The notes under the pieces: model-generated
Databases searched by the model: none
What the model was told of the DNA's origin: nothing
The model's input: only the letters and a program-made list of their open reading frames with translations
Translations under genes and position numbers: made by a program
In this document: positions 28,209 to 36,377 of the stretch, piece by piece
Numbering within the stretch: the stretch's first letter is position 1
How the letters are laid out: every line of letters starts with the position of its first letter
Assembly: GCF_008580665.1 (NCBI RefSeq)
Contig: NZ_BKDJ01000009.1
Coordinates: 111,370-175,369 of the forward strand
DNA length: 64,000 nt
Source of the DNA: Zafaria cholistanensis
Lineage (GTDB): Bacteria > Actinomycetota > Actinomycetes > Actinomycetales > Micrococcaceae
Reading direction: 5' to 3'

Positions 28209-29103
28209 TCAGTGCCTCCAGAATCTTGCGGTTGTACCCCTCGGGGTCGGCCAGGGCGGCGTCCAGGTCGAACGTGACCGGCGCCTGCCGGTAGCGGAAG
28301 GTGCCGGCGGCCACCTCGTCCTTGATGCGGCGGTATTCGGCCTCCTCCACCGGGCGGAACTTGACCAGGTCCCCGGGGCGGAAAAAGACCATGAAGTCGG
28401 CGAAGTCCTCCAGCCGCTGGGACGGGTCGAAGATCGGGGCCGCCACCACCCCGAACATCTGGTAGCCGCCGGCGCCGCGCACGGAGTAGATGCAGGAGAA
28501 GCAGCCACCGTGCCCCAGGGTCAGTTCCGGGGTGTCGGTGCGCGGGCTCAGGTACTTGGGCACCTGCAGCTGCTTCTCCTGCTCCACCAGTTGGAAGAGG
28601 AACGGCAGCCCGGCCACGAAGCCGACCATGGAGGCTATCCACGGCTGCTCGTGGTGGCGGCGGATGAATTCGGCGGCATCGGCCAGCCCGTTGACTTTCG
28701 CGGCGTAGTCCAGGTCGCTGCCTTCGGGCTCCTGGTGGTAGCCCTCGCGGAAGCGCGCGGCCACCTCGGCGGTGTAGGGGTCCTGGTACCACACCGGGAC
28801 TTCGATGATGCGCGTCTCCAGGCGTGCCTGCCCGGCGCCCTCGAGCCGGGCCTCCAGCTCCCTGACGCGCTCCTCGAGCACCTCGGGCCTGATGAGGTCC
28901 GGGTTGAAGCGGACCAGCAGCGAGGCGTTGGCCGGACAGATGTCCACCACGCCCTCCAGTGCCGCATCGGCCAGGGCGCGGGCCAGCGACATCACCTTGA
29001 AATTGGCCGCGAGGCTCATGGCCTCGGAGATTTCGACGAAGAGGAACTCGTCCCCGCCCCAGGTGTAGCGGGCCGGGGCGAGTCCGGCGGCGGTGGTGCT
29101 CAC
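28198..29103 (-). CDS. pxpB: PxpB / AHS1-type carboxyltransferase half (KipI-like)
   Basis: A 301-residue protein of the KipI/AHS1 family, partner of PxpC. Marks are RYTWGGDEFLFVEISEAMSL at the start, VPVWYQDPYTAEVAARF, MVGFVAGLPFLFQL, GGCFSCIYSVRGAGGYQMFG and PGDLVKFRPVEEAEY near the end. The length is longer than the Bacillus KipI (about 240) because of an N-terminal and a mid-region extension. The GTG at 29103 overlaps the accC stop (GTGA). AHS1 and AHS2 together form the carboxyltransferase of urea carboxylase and also the 5-oxoprolinase core. Confidence 0.87.
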   Translation of the reverse strand: MSTTAAGLAPARYTWGGDEFLFVEISEAMSLAANFKVMSLARALADAALEGVVDICPANASLLVRFNPDLIRPEVLEERVRELEARLEGAGQARLETRIIEVPVWYQDPYTAEVAARFREGYHQEPEGSDLDYAAKVNGLADAAEFIRRHHEQPWIASMVGFVAGLPFLFQLVEQEKQLQVPKYLSPRTDTPELTLGHGGCFSCIYSVRGAGGYQMFGVVAAPIFDPSQRLEDFADFMVFFRPGDLVKFRPVEEAEYRRIKDEVAAGTFRYRQAPVTFDLDAALADPEGYNRKILEALNGH

Positions 29104-30452
29104 AGTGCCTCCAACAGTCCGGGGGTGGTCTCAATGAACTTCGAGTGGTGCTCCACGGCGGCGAATTCGGGGCGGGCCAGCAGTGCCCGGTGCAGCGGGA
29201 GGGTGGTTTTGACCCCCTCGATGCGCACCTCCTTCAGCGCGGTGAGCATCGCCGCGATGGCCTGGTCGCGGGTGGCGGCGCTGACCACGAGCTTGGCCAG
29301 CATCGAGTCGTAGAACGGAGCCACGGTCGAACCGGCGTCCACGCCGGTGTCCACGCGGATCCCCTCGCCCTCGGGCCAGTGCAGCTCCGAAATGGTTCCC
29401 GGCGAGGGGAAGAAGTTGTTCGAGGGGTCCTCGGCGTTCAGCCGCACCTCGATCGCGTGGCCGGTGAAGGTGATGTCCTCCTGGGCCACCGAGAGCCCCT
29501 GGCCGGAGGCCACCCGCAGCTGCTCGCGCACCAGGTCCACCCCGGTGATGGCCTCGGTGATCGGGTGCTCGACCTGCAGCCGGGTGTTCATCTCGATGAA
29601 CGCGGCTTCCTGGGCCACCGGGTCGTAGAGGAATTCGACGGTTCCGGCGCCGCGGTAGCCGCAGCGGCGGGCCAGTTCCACCGAGGAGCTGCGGATCCGC
29701 TCGCGCACCGCCTCGGGCAGCTCCGGGGCGGGAGCCTCCTCGATGACCTTCTGGGAGCGGCGCTGCATCGAGCAGTCGCGGTCGCCCAGATGCACGAACA
29801 CCTCGCCGTCGGCCAGCAGCTGCACCTCGACGTGGCGGGCGTGGGGCACGAAGCGCTCCATGTAGACGGTGGGATCGCCGAAGACCGAGCCGGCCTCGCC
29901 GCGGGCCATCCCGATGGCCGCGAGCAGTTCCTCCTCGGTGTCCACGAAACGGATGCCGCGTCCGCCGCCCCCGGCGGAGGCCTTGACCGCGATCGGGAAG
30001 CCGATGTCGCGGGCGATGGCCAGCGCGTCGTCTTCCTCGCGCAGCGGCCCCTCGGTGCCGCGCAGCACCGGCACGCCGGCCTCGCGGGCCGCCTCGCGGG
30101 CCCGGGACTTGTTGCCCATCATCTCGATCGCCTCCGGCGGCGGACCCACCCAGGCCAGGCCGGCGTCGATAACCTTGCGGGCGAAGGCGGCGTTCTCGGA
30201 GAGGAATCCGTACCCCGGGTGCACGGCGTCGGCCCCGGCCTCCAGCGCGGCGGCGATGACCGCCTCGTGGTTCAGGTAGCTGGCGGTGGCCGGGGCCGGA
30301 CCGATCAGCACGGCCTCGTCGGCGGTGCGGGCGGCAAGCGAGTCCCTGTCCGGCTCGCTCACCACCACCACGGTGGCGATACCCATCTGGCGGGCGGTGC
30401 GGATGATCCGCACCGCAATTTCGCCGCGGTTGGCGATCAGCAGCTTCTTCAT
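29100..30452 (-). CDS. accC: Biotin carboxylase subunit AccC
   Basis: A 450-residue biotin carboxylase of the ATP-grasp fold. It carboxylates biotin on the carrier protein using bicarbonate and ATP. Marks are IANRGEIAVRIIRTARQMG, VHPGYGFLSENAAFA, the glycine-rich loop SAGGGGRGIRF, and EMNTRLQVEHPITEAITGVD with catalytic residues. The ATG at 30452 lies five bases after the accB stop. It is a dedicated copy inside the pxp operon rather than part of a canonical acyl-CoA carboxylase, since no acyl-CoA carboxyltransferase gene is near. Its partner is therefore probably PxpB/PxpC. Confidence 0.93.
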   Translation of the reverse strand: MKKLLIANRGEIAVRIIRTARQMGIATVVVVSEPDRDSLAARTADEAVLIGPAPATASYLNHEAVIAAALEAGADAVHPGYGFLSENAAFARKVIDAGLAWVGPPPEAIEMMGNKSRAREAAREAGVPVLRGTEGPLREEDDALAIARDIGFPIAVKASAGGGGRGIRFVDTEEELLAAIGMARGEAGSVFGDPTVYMERFVPHARHVEVQLLADGEVFVHLGDRDCSMQRRSQKVIEEAPAPELPEAVRERIRSSSVELARRCGYRGAGTVEFLYDPVAQEAAFIEMNTRLQVEHPITEAITGVDLVREQLRVASGQGLSVAQEDITFTGHAIEVRLNAEDPSNNFFPSPGTISELHWPEGEGIRVDTGVDAGSTVAPFYDSMLAKLVVSAATRDQAIAAMLTALKEVRIEGVKTTLPLHRALLARPEFAAVEHHSKFIETTPGLLEAL

Positions 30453-30457
30453 GCAGC

Positions 30458-30697
30458 TCAGGCCTCGGTGACGGTGACGAGGACGTCGCCGGGGTTGACC
30501 ATGCCGGCGTCCTCCACGGCGAAAGAGGCCACCACGCCGGCGACGTCGGACTGCACCTCGGTGAACTGCTTCATGATCTCGACGATGCCCACGGTCTGGC
30601 CGACGGCCACCGTGTCACCGACCTGCACGAACGGGTCCTTGCCCGGGCCGGGGCAGCGGTAGAAGACGCCGGGGATGGGGGAAATGATGTCGGCCAT
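30458..30697 (-). CDS. accB: Biotin carboxyl carrier protein with unusual biotinyl motif
   Basis: A 79-residue free-standing biotinyl/lipoyl domain. It starts MADIISPIPGVFYRCP and ends DVLVTVTEA. The attachment site reads GIVEIMKQFTEV; the lysine and Met before it are in place, but the usual AMKM or AMKL becomes IMKQ. The small size means it lacks the N-terminal extension of typical AccB. The ATG at 30697 follows GAGGAAACACC. It should carry carboxybiotin between AccC and the PxpB/PxpC pair. Whether the local biotin ligase accepts this motif is untested. Confidence 0.9.
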   Translation of the reverse strand: MADIISPIPGVFYRCPGPGKDPFVQVGDTVAVGQTVGIVEIMKQFTEVQSDVAGVVASFAVEDAGMVNPGDVLVTVTEA

Positions 30698-30791
30698 GGT
30701 GTTTCCTCTTTCGGTTGTGCGTTGTGCGTTATACGTGACGCGCTGCCGCTGGGGTGCGGGCACCCCGCGATGGCGGAGGGGCCGGGGAGGG

Positions 30792-31553
30792 TCAGGCGCC
30801 GCGCGGCCCGACGGCGGCGCGCACCGCGGCGGCCACCTGGGGGGAGTTTGGAGCGTCGGAGTGGACGCAGATGCTGCTGAAGGAGATCTCCAGCTCGGTG
30901 CCGTCGGTGGCGAGCACCGGCTGGCCGCCCAGCGCCCGGGCAACGCGGTCGGCCGCGGCGGCCGGGTCGGTGATCTCGGGGCGGCGCTGGATGATCAGGG
31001 CCCCGTCGGGCCCGTAGTTCAGGTCCACGTACAGCTCGCCGACAAAGTCCACGCCGAGCTGTTCACACACGCGCTGGTGGGCGGTGCCGGCCAGCCCGAA
31101 GAACGGAACCCCGTACTGCTTGGCCACTCCCGCGGCCGCGGCCATGAGTTCCTCGTCGGCGGCGAGCATCCCGTAGAGCGAGCCGTGGGGCTTGATGTGG
31201 TTCAGCTCCAGCCCGTGCTTGCCCAGGAAGGCGGTCAGGGCGCCGGTCTGGTAGAGGATGATCGACTCCACCTCGGCAGCGCTCAGCGCCATCCTGCGCC
31301 GGCCGAAGCCGACCAGGTCGGGAAGGCCCGGATGGGAGCCGACGGCCACGCCGTGCTCGGCGGCCAGGGCTACGGTCCGGTCCATCTCTTCGGGGTCCCC
31401 GGCGTGGTAGCCACAGGCCACGTTCACGACGTCGACCAGCTTGATCAGTTCGGCGTCGTTGCCGAAGCTGTGCAGCCCGATGCCCTCGCCCATGTCGGAA
31501 TTGACCAGAATTTTCTGCGCCGGTGTGGTCCCGGCTACGTCTGTGGCTCGCAT
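30792..31553 (-). CDS. pxpA: 5-oxoprolinase subunit A (LamB/YcsF family)
   Basis: A 253-residue LamB/YcsF protein. Marks are ILVNSDMGEGIGLHSFGND, VNVACGYHAGDPEEM, VGSHPGLPDLVGFGRR, HIKPHGSLYGML and FSSICVHSDAP. PxpA is the subunit of the ATP-dependent 5-oxoprolinase that cleaves pyroglutamate to glutamate. The ATG at 31553 is chosen because the family starts within 15 residues. It is the first gene of the operon, divergent from a PucR regulator. The 94-base gap to accB holds a small hairpin and a possible second promoter (TATAAC). Confidence 0.92.
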   Translation of the reverse strand: MRATDVAGTTPAQKILVNSDMGEGIGLHSFGNDAELIKLVDVVNVACGYHAGDPEEMDRTVALAAEHGVAVGSHPGLPDLVGFGRRRMALSAAEVESIILYQTGALTAFLGKHGLELNHIKPHGSLYGMLAADEELMAAAAGVAKQYGVPFFGLAGTAHQRVCEQLGVDFVGELYVDLNYGPDGALIIQRRPEITDPAAAADRVARALGGQPVLATDGTELEISFSSICVHSDAPNSPQVAAAVRAAVGPRGA

Positions 31554-31651
31554 GGTTGCCACCGTATCCTGCGTCACTCGCCAATGTAATTGTGCAATAT
31601 GCTGAATCCCAGCCAACAAATAATGAATACTGCACGAAAAGGAAGCCGGCC

Positions 31652-33121
31652 ATGCGTGTCCTGGACCTCCTCGACGACCCCGCCTTGGGGCTCGTCCCCC
31701 ATGTCACGGGCGAGCCCGGTCGGCTTGAGCGGCAGGTGACCTGGTGCGCCCCCACCGAGCACATGGACCCCACCCCGTTCCTGACCGGCAACGCGCTGGT
31801 GCTCACCACCGCCATGGGACTGAACTTCCGCGACCACCGCACGTGGGACGCCTATGTGGAGCGGCTGTGCGCGGTGCCGGTTTCCGGGCTCGTGGTGGGC
31901 CTGGGGGTCGCCCACCAGCAGATGCCGGAGGGGCTGGTGGTGGCCTGCAGGCAGCACAACCTGCCGCTGCTGGAACTGCCGGCGGCGATCCCGTTCGTGG
32001 CCCTGATCGGTGCGGTATGGCAGCGGCTGGGGGCCGAGAGGTTCAGGGAGATCCGCTCCGGATGGGACCTGGCCGACGAGTGCACCCGGCTGGCGGCCGG
32101 GGGCGCCTCGCTGAAGGCGGTCCTCGAGCGCATCGGTGCGGCGGTCGATGCCCGCGTCACGATCCTGGACTCCGGGGGCTACGCCTTGGTCAGCGCGGGG
32201 AAACCGGGGAGCTCCCCGTCCCGCACCCGGCTGACGCTGCCGGCCGGAGACACCAACCGTTTCCGCCTGCTGATCGAAGGGATGGACCAGACCATCGTGG
32301 TGCAGCCGCTGCTGGGCCCGGTAGCCGCGGTGCTGGCGATGCAGCTGGCCCACACCCTGGGCTCGAGTTCGCCGCTGCACTCGCGCGAGGCGGCACGCTT
32401 CATCGAGGCGCTCTACCGGCGCGACACGCTCAGCGGCCAGGCCCTGGCCGTCCTGGCCCAGGAGGCCGGGTTCGACGACCAGCCCGGGTGGGGCGCGGTG
32501 GTGATTGCCTCCACCGCCCCGCCCGCCGGGGCGGCGACGCCGGACCCGGCCGCCCTGCGGGCCAGCGCCTGGCGCACGCGGGTGAGCCTGGGCGGTATCC
32601 ACACGACGGTGCGCTTCATGGAGGAGGTCGGCCGCACCACGATCGTCCTGCAGCACGCGCACGACGCGGACGAGCTGCTGACCCACGTGAGCCGCTGGCT
32701 TTCCGATGCGCCCCAACTGGCCGTGACCGTGGCCACCGCAGACGGCCTGGACGAGCTCTCGCTGGTGCTGCGCATGGCCCGCCGGCGCCGCGAGGCCGGA
32801 GTGCACCGCGCCCCCCGGATGGACCTGTTCTCGGTAGTGGACGGGCTGCCCAGCCGCGGGCTGGGAGCCATGGCCGAAAATCTGCTGGCGCCGCTGCGCG
32901 AGGAGTCGGCCGGGTCGCTGGTCGAGACGCTGCGGGCCTACCTGCACCACAGTGGCCACATCCGAAGCGTGTGCGAGGAGCTGTTCATCCACCGCAACAC
33001 CCTCAGTTACCGGCTGCGCCGGATCGAGGAACTGCTCGGGGCCGACCTCTCCGACGGCCGGCTGCGCGCCGTCCTGCTCCTGGCGCTGGCGATTACCGAC
33101 CCCCGCAGCGCGGCCGGATAG
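31652..33121 (+). CDS. PucR-family transcriptional regulator
   Basis: A 489-residue regulator with the PucR N-terminal domain (about 1-125, VLDLLDDPALGLVPHVTGE), a central CdaR/GGDEF-like domain, and a C-terminal helix-turn-helix HTH_30 (SLVETLRAYLHHSGHIRSVCEELFIHRNTLSYRLRRIEELLG). PucR proteins usually activate purine or related nitrogen catabolism. It is divergent from pxpA with 98 bases between, so it very likely controls the pxp-acc operon. The ATG at 31652 follows AAAGGAAG. Its 3' end and stop codon lie inside 21-bp tandem repeats. Confidence 0.9.
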   Translation: MRVLDLLDDPALGLVPHVTGEPGRLERQVTWCAPTEHMDPTPFLTGNALVLTTAMGLNFRDHRTWDAYVERLCAVPVSGLVVGLGVAHQQMPEGLVVACRQHNLPLLELPAAIPFVALIGAVWQRLGAERFREIRSGWDLADECTRLAAGGASLKAVLERIGAAVDARVTILDSGGYALVSAGKPGSSPSRTRLTLPAGDTNRFRLLIEGMDQTIVVQPLLGPVAAVLAMQLAHTLGSSSPLHSREAARFIEALYRRDTLSGQALAVLAQEAGFDDQPGWGAVVIASTAPPAGAATPDPAALRASAWRTRVSLGGIHTTVRFMEEVGRTTIVLQHAHDADELLTHVSRWLSDAPQLAVTVATADGLDELSLVLRMARRRREAGVHRAPRMDLFSVVDGLPSRGLGAMAENLLAPLREESAGSLVETLRAYLHHSGHIRSVCEELFIHRNTLSYRLRRIEELLGADLSDGRLRAVLLLALAITDPRSAAG

Positions 33122-33163
33122 CCCCGCGGAGCGGCCGGATCACCCCGCAGCGCGGCCGGATCA
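33101..33163 (+). repeat. 21-bp tandem repeat (x3) across the pucR stop codon
   Basis: Three 21-bp units beginning CCCCGC (33101-33121, 33122-33142, 33143-33163) are nearly identical. The first ends with the pucR stop TAG. A C/T-rich low-complexity stretch with CCCCTGGACC repeats follows to 33260. Confidence 0.9.
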
Positions 33164-33267
33164 CCGCGCCCTGTCCGCACCGCCGTGCCCGGACCCTGCC
33201 CTTGGGACCCCCGCCCCTAGACCCCAGCCCCTGGACCCCAGCCCTGGACTTGGACCTGAACCTGGAC

Positions 33268-34020
33268 CTAGACCCGCGGGCCTTCCGCGGCGGCCACCGG
33301 GCGGGAAATCAGCCAGGCCAGCCACAGCCCCATCGCGTACAGCGGCAGGCCCATCACCAGCCGCGCGGCCCCAAGGGCCTGGACCTGGTCGGCGAAGTAC
33401 AGGGGCAGCTGCACGGCCAGCCGGGCGGCGAACACGGCAACGATCGCCCAGGTCGCGGCCGCGTAGGCGCGCTGGCGGCGCCGGTCCCCGCGCCAGTGGG
33501 TGCCCTCCCCGCGGATGAACCCGAAAACCAGGCCCATGAACGGCCAGCGCACCGCAATCGAGAGCAGCATCGCCGTCCCGTAGGCGGCATTGGTGTAGAA
33601 GCCCGGGACGTAGTAGTCCTTCGCCTCCCCCGTGCTGCGGGCAACAAGGGCGCAGACCACGACGCCGGCCAGGCCCGCCAGGGCCTGGGTCAGCGGCGTG
33701 CGCTGGGCCAGCCGGGCCACGGTGAAGGCGGCGGCGACGGCCAGCGCGGCCACCAGCGAGGGGTTCAGGGCCTGGGTGGCGGTGAAGGCGCTGAGGAACA
33801 CCACGCCCGGAACGATCGATTCGGCCAGCCCGCGCACGCCTCCAACGGTCCTGAGGACATCGACCTGCCCGTCCTCGGTGCGGTGGAATCCCGCTGCGGC
33901 GCGCCGGGCCAGGCCGTCCGCGGCCCCCTGCCCCGGCTGCCCCGTGTGCTCCGGACCCGTGGGCTCCGGCCCCGGCTGCTCCGGCCCCGGATTCCCGCCC
34001 GCGTCGGTTCGGTCGTTCAT
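33268..34020 (-). CDS. DUF3159 family membrane protein
   Basis: A 250-residue membrane protein, recognised as DUF3159 (Rv2693c-like by memory). The first 45 residues are a Gly/Pro-rich cytoplasmic tail. Five to six hydrophobic segments follow (for example SLVAALAVAAAFTVARL, ALAGLAGVVVCALVA, AIVAVFAARLAVQLPLYF). Family motifs YYVPGFYTNAAYG and RWPFMGLVFGFIRGEGTHWRGD are clear. The ATG overlaps the OB-fold gene stop by four bases, so it is in an operon with OB-fold and DUF3710 genes. Its function is unknown. Confidence 0.85.
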   Translation of the reverse strand: MNDRTDAGGNPGPEQPGPEPTGPEHTGQPGQGAADGLARRAAAGFHRTEDGQVDVLRTVGGVRGLAESIVPGVVFLSAFTATQALNPSLVAALAVAAAFTVARLAQRTPLTQALAGLAGVVVCALVARSTGEAKDYYVPGFYTNAAYGTAMLLSIAVRWPFMGLVFGFIRGEGTHWRGDRRRQRAYAAATWAIVAVFAARLAVQLPLYFADQVQALGAARLVMGLPLYAMGLWLAWLISRPVAAAEGPRV

Positions 34021-34361
34021 GCCTGGGTCTCCGGTTCGTCGGTTTCGGGAAGGATTTCGTAGCGCGGGTTGAAGATGGTGGGCACGCCGTCCACGGGGGC
34101 CACCGTTCCCGCAAAGCGCAGCCGGGTGCCGGCGAAAACCCCGGGCACCCGGCGCTGGCCCACCCAGACCAGCCGCACGCGCGGCACCGGGCGGCGCCGC
34201 CCGCCCGGCGGCGCGGGCTCGTCGACCACGCTTGCGGTGTACGCGGGGGCCTGGCTGGCCGGCAGGATCGTGATGTTCTCCACGTAGCCGACCGCCCGGA
34301 CCCGGCCGCGCGGGGGCAAGGCGTCCAGCCTGGGACAGTCGAGCGGGAGGCCTTCGGGCAC
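34017..34361 (-). CDS. OB-fold nucleic-acid-binding protein
   Basis: A 114-residue small protein with an OB-fold layout: GRVRAVGYVENITILPASQAPAYTASVVDE, a variable loop, VRLVWVGQRRVPGVFAGTRLRFAGTVAPVDGVPTIFNPRYEI. It corresponds to Rv2694c by position and size. It sits between DUF3710 (five bases upstream) and DUF3159 (overlap). Such proteins may bind single-stranded nucleic acid, but the ligand is unknown. Confidence 0.82.
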   Translation of the reverse strand: MPEGLPLDCPRLDALPPRGRVRAVGYVENITILPASQAPAYTASVVDEPAPPGGRRRPVPRVRLVWVGQRRVPGVFAGTRLRFAGTVAPVDGVPTIFNPRYEILPETDEPETQA

Positions 34362-34366
34362 CGGTT

Positions 34367-35056
34367 TCAGCCGATCTCGGAAATCTCCGGACCGCGCTCG
34401 GGGGCGGCGGGCGGATCCACGGGTTCCTCGCGGCGGGCCACGGCGCCGGAAGGCACGGTCAGCGGCAGCAGCTCCGCCGGCGGCATGGGTTTGTCCCCGC
34501 GCACCACGACCAGCCGGGCGATGCAGTCCTCCAGGCGCCTGGCGGCGGCCGGGTCCAGGACGGCCGGGCCGCCCACCACCCCGCGCAGGAACCAGCGCGG
34601 ACCGTCAATGCCGATGAAGCGGGCCACCATGTAGCCGGTGGTGCCGTCCGGGGCCTGGGAGGGGACGCGGGCGATCAGCTCCTCGCCGAAGCGCCCGGCC
34701 ACCCGCTCGGTCTTCCCGCCCTGCTCGGCGATGGAGTTGGCGATCTGCGTCGAGATGCCCGGCCACAGGTCCTCTGACTTCGACGCCGCGAAGACCTGCA
34801 GCTGCAGGCGCGACCCGTCCAGTTCCAGCGCCACGGCGATGACCCGCTGGCTGCGGTCCTCCACCTCGAGGCGCAGCTGCATGCCCTCGACGGGCTCCAC
34901 CAGCAGCGCCCCCAAATCGACGTAGCCGGCGCGGTCGGGGACGTCGTCGGCGTCGTACGGTCCCTCGCCCTGCGGCGTGCGGGCCGCTTCCGCGGCGGGG
35001 TTTTCCACCGCGGCGTCGGCGGCGGGCACGGTGGACTTGCGTCGCTTGAAAATCAT
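34367..35056 (-). CDS. DUF3710 family protein
   Basis: A 229-residue soluble protein, recognised as DUF3710 (Rv2696c-like). The core runs from VDLGALLVEPVEGMQLRLEVE through QLQVFAASKSEDLWPGISTQIANSI to DGPRWFLRGVVGGPAVLD. An acidic N-terminal tail of about 45 residues precedes it. The ATG at 35056 follows AAGGAGA and starts MIFKRRK, typical of the family. The gene lies 52 bases from dut. It has no known function; conserved linkage to dut and OB-fold genes hints at nucleic-acid metabolism, which is inference. Confidence 0.88.
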   Translation of the reverse strand: MIFKRRKSTVPAADAAVENPAAEAARTPQGEGPYDADDVPDRAGYVDLGALLVEPVEGMQLRLEVEDRSQRVIAVALELDGSRLQLQVFAASKSEDLWPGISTQIANSIAEQGGKTERVAGRFGEELIARVPSQAPDGTTGYMVARFIGIDGPRWFLRGVVGGPAVLDPAAARRLEDCIARLVVVRGDKPMPPAELLPLTVPSGAVARREEPVDPPAAPERGPEISEIG

Positions 35057-35108
35057 CGGTTTCTCCTTGCGGAACGGGCCGGCGGGTTGGGCCAGGGCTG
35101 CGGGACCG

Positions 35109-35666
35109 CTAGCGGGCGGACGGGCTGGGGGCGGGGGGCGCCGCGCCGGCGGCCCCCGCGGCGGGGGCCAGGGCGTCCGGCGCCACCGCAGTGGAGCTGC
35201 CGGTGGAACCGAAGCCGCCGGTGGAGCCGAAGCCGCCGGCCCCGCGGACCGAGTCCGGAAGCTCGTCCACGGGCACGAAGCGGGCCGTCTCCACCCGCTG
35301 GATGACCAGTTGGGCGATACGGTCGCCCCGGCGCAGCGCAATGGGCTCGGTCGCGTCAGTGTTGAGCAACGTCACGCAGATTTCGCCGCGGTAGCCGGCG
35401 TCCACCGTGCCGGGGGCGTTGACCACGGTCAGGCCGTGGCGCACGGCCAGGCCCGAGCGCGGGTGCACCAGTCCGACGTACCCGAACGGCAGGGCCAGCG
35501 CCACGCCGGTGGGCACCAGGGCGCGTTCGCCCGGGGCCAGCGTGACGTCCCGGCGTGCCCGCAGGTCGGCGCCCGCGTCCCCGGGCTGCGCGTAGCTGGG
35601 CGGTTCCAGTCCCGGATCGAGCATCTTCAACTGGACGTCCAACGTGGCGTGGTGCTGCTCAGACAT
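35109..35666 (-). CDS. dut: dUTP diphosphatase
   Basis: A 185-residue trimeric dUTPase that hydrolyses dUTP to dUMP, keeping uracil out of DNA. Five family motifs are visible: [46 protein letters not shown], and the C-terminal P-loop-like GGFGSTG. The last motif is duplicated ([12 protein letters not shown]) by an 18-bp tandem repeat, and a further 25-residue Ala/Pro tail follows. Typical lengths are 145-155, so this one is extended. The duplicated C-terminal motif V, which closes over the substrate, is unusual. Confidence 0.95.
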   Translation of the reverse strand: MSEQHHATLDVQLKMLDPGLEPPSYAQPGDAGADLRARRDVTLAPGERALVPTGVALALPFGYVGLVHPRSGLAVRHGLTVVNAPGTVDAGYRGEICVTLLNTDATEPIALRRGDRIAQLVIQRVETARFVPVDELPDSVRGAGGFGSTGGFGSTGSSTAVAPDALAPAAGAAGAAPPAPSPSAR

Positions 35667-35777
35667 GGGCGCGGTGTTCTCCATAGCGATCGCGGGCGGA
35701 CTTGCCTCAACTCTAGCCGCCGAAGCCGGGTGCCCCCAACGTGAAAACGCGCGCCCGCACCCCATAAGCTGGGAGGC

Positions 35778-36278
35778 ATGCCCGAACCGCAGCCCCCCTC
35801 CACCCCTGCCCCGCTCTTCCAGGAACGCCTCTGGCCGGCCTGGTGGGTCTGGCCCCTCGTGCTGGGCACCGGTGCCGCCGCGTTCGTCGCGCTGGCCCCG
35901 ATCAGCATCGGCGCCGGCATCGCCAGCGGCACCGTCGTGGCCCTTGCCCTCGCGGTGGCGCTGCTGGTGCAGAGCCCCACCATCACGGTCACGGCGGAGA
36001 CCCTGCGCGTGGGCCGGGCCTCCATCGAACGCCGCCACATCGGCGCCGTCGACGCGCACCGCGGCGAGGCCGCGACATACCAGCGCGGCCGCGGCCTCAA
36101 CGGCACCGCCTACCTGTGTCTGCGCGGATGGATCGACCCGGTGGTGCGGATCCAGATCACTGACGAACTCGATGCCACCCCGTACTGGCTGGCCTCCACG
36201 CGCCGCCCCGAGGAGCTGTCCGCGGCTTTGGGCGGCAAGGCCGAGGCCGCCACCGAGGCTCCGGCGGCGCAGGCCTAG
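35778..36278 (+). CDS. DUF3093 family membrane protein
   Basis: A 166-residue protein recognised as DUF3093 (Rv2698-like). Two hydrophobic helices lie near residues 24-65 ([20 protein letters not shown] and [15 protein letters not shown]), followed by a soluble beta-rich domain with [21 protein letters not shown] and [24 protein letters not shown]. The ATG has GGGAGG upstream and a TAAGCT -10 candidate at 35765-35770. It is divergent from dut and convergent with DUF4193, from which it is separated by a terminator. Its function is unknown. Confidence 0.87.
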   Translation: MPEPQPPSTPAPLFQERLWPAWWVWPLVLGTGAAAFVALAPISIGAGIASGTVVALALAVALLVQSPTITVTAETLRVGRASIERRHIGAVDAHRGEAATYQRGRGLNGTAYLCLRGWIDPVVRIQITDELDATPYWLASTRRPEELSAALGGKAEAATEAPAAQA

Positions 36279-36300
36279 CGGGCCGCAGGCCACCCTCAAT

Positions 36301-36353
36301 ACCAACGACGGCGGGACCGCACCCGAAAAAGGTGCGGTCCCGCCGTCGTTGGT
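36301..36353. terminator. Bidirectional terminator hairpin
   Basis: A perfect inverted repeat with 23-bp arms (36301-36323 and 36331-36353) and loop CGAAAAA lies between convergent DUF3093 and DUF4193 genes. Confidence 0.92.
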
Positions 36354-36377
36354 GTGGCAGGCGTGGGTGCCGGGGGC

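Noticed and set aside
31554-31651. ATTG-TG-CAAT as a PucR operator between pxpA and pucR
   Set aside because: The arms are only four bases and occur once, too weak to call a site.
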